Source: CAZAYB01 sp964489215
GTDB lineage: Bacteria; Planctomycetota; Phycisphaerae; Sedimentisphaerales; Anaerohalosphaeraceae
Direction of reading: 5' to 3'
Assembly (NCBI GenBank): GCA_964489215.1
Contig: CAZAYB010000174.1
Coordinates: 1-6,745 of the forward strand
Length of the DNA: 6,745 bases
Shown: positions 6,256 to 6,745 of the stretch, in pieces
Position numbering within the stretch: position 1 is the first letter of the stretch
Layout of the letters: each line of letters starts with the position of its first letter
Notes under the pieces: model-generated
The model's database searches: none
What the model saw: the letters and a program-made list of their open reading frames with translations, nothing else
What the model was told of the DNA's origin: nothing
Program-made: the position numbers and the translations under genes

Positions 6256-6745
6256 CTACTGCCAGTTTTCTGCAGCACCAGCAAAGTCAAAAAGGTCTAT
6301 AAAACCATCGGTATCCACATCGGCCGCTTCACAGTTATCACTGCCACAGCTGTAGAGCCATTTACTGCTCATATGGATAAGGTCATAAATATCTACCTGC
6401 TGATCACCGTCAAAATCTCCTCTTTTCGTAAAGATAATATCATCGTTATACGTAGCAGAGGTATTGCCAGCCGCGTCCCTGAACTGAACATAAACCACCT
6501 TGTTTCCGAAAGACACTGTCGATATATCAACCGCTGCCGACGGTGAATAAGCCTGCCAGGGCTGCCAGCCTGAACTGTAGAACCTCATTTCACTGACTCC
6601 GCTTCCTGTATCCTCAGCAGTCAGACTGACATTGACAGTTTCGTAAAAAGTAACCTTATTGCCGTAATCAAGTGTCATGGCCCCTGATGGTTTAATTTTG
6701 TCATAATAACCGAAATCAGAAACGTTTCCAAAAGAATCAACCGCT
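6256..6745 (-). CDS. C-terminus of a secreted modular protein with a dockerin-like domain (5' end outside window)
   Basis: The frame is open to the window edge and shows 162 residues, so the gene starts beyond 6745; the Met codon at 6676-6678 is internal. The first ~105 visible residues are beta-rich with VNVSLTAEDTGSGV and VQFRDAAGNTS, typical of Ig-like or Y_Y_Y-type repeats in bacterial surface proteins. The last ~55 form a dockerin type I-like pair of calcium loops: DFDGDQQVDIYDL and DVDTDGFIDLFDF, joined by a segment containing SCGSDNC, and ending AAENWQ. This tail is common at the ends of extracellular enzymes and adhesins in some planctomycetes and clostridia. The catalytic or binding part is not visible, so substrate cannot be given. 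A strong terminator follows the stop. Confidence 0.85.
   Translation of the reverse strand, partial: AVDSFGNVSDFGYYDKIKPSGAMTLDYGNKVTFYETVNVSLTAEDTGSGVSEMRFYSSGWQPWQAYSPSAAVDISTVSFGNKVVYVQFRDAAGNTSATYNDDIIFTKRGDFDGDQQVDIYDLIHMSSKWLYSCGSDNCEAADVDTDGFIDLFDFAGAAENWQ

Noticed and set aside
6256..6678. Treating the Met codon at 6676-6678 as the start of a complete 140-residue gene
   Set aside because: The same frame stays open to the window edge with sequence typical of the Ig-like repeat, so the Met is internal and the gene is cut by the window.

Overview
The window is a bacterial chromosome segment of moderate G+C with ordinary housekeeping and accessory genes. The gene mix suggests a planctomycete of the Phycisphaerae / Sedimentisphaerales type. 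It combines a DUF4954 protein next to acetate kinase, a surface protein ending in a dockerin-like tail ("D-x-DGD" and "D-x-DTDG" loops, ending near "AENWQ"), and a DUF3568 lipoprotein. That lineage is inferred from gene content only; there is no rRNA or marker gene to confirm it. No RNA gene, CRISPR array, insertion sequence or tRNA was found.

Layout. Positions 1-1481 (+) hold the tail of a DUF3568-like protein, a complete DUF3568-like lipoprotein that is its tandem paralogue, and a MenA-like membrane prenyltransferase that begins at a TTG directly after the lipoprotein's stop. Facing this block is an SDR oxidoreductase (-) whose stop codon lies one base from the prenyltransferase stop. The SDR and a NikR-type nickel regulator (+) diverge from a 150-bp region. 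That region carries an AT-rich inverted repeat overlapping a consensus -10 box on each strand, a good candidate for an autoregulatory operator. After NikR comes a 226-bp gap with a plausible promoter, then ackA (acetate kinase) and, two bases later, a large DUF4954 protein with left-handed beta-helix character. The right end is the C-terminus of a secreted modular protein on the minus strand, followed by a convincing intrinsic terminator.

How the genes fit together. AckA and the DUF4954 protein very probably share one transcript, which ties an uncharacterised hexapeptide-repeat-like protein to acetyl-phosphate/acetate metabolism. NikR probably controls its own synthesis and perhaps that of the SDR; no nickel transporter or nickel enzyme is in view. 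The points most worth a second look are the native histidine-rich tail on NikR, its candidate operator, the ackA-DUF4954 pairing, and an SDR in which asparagine appears to replace the catalytic serine. No clearly new multi-gene system is visible.
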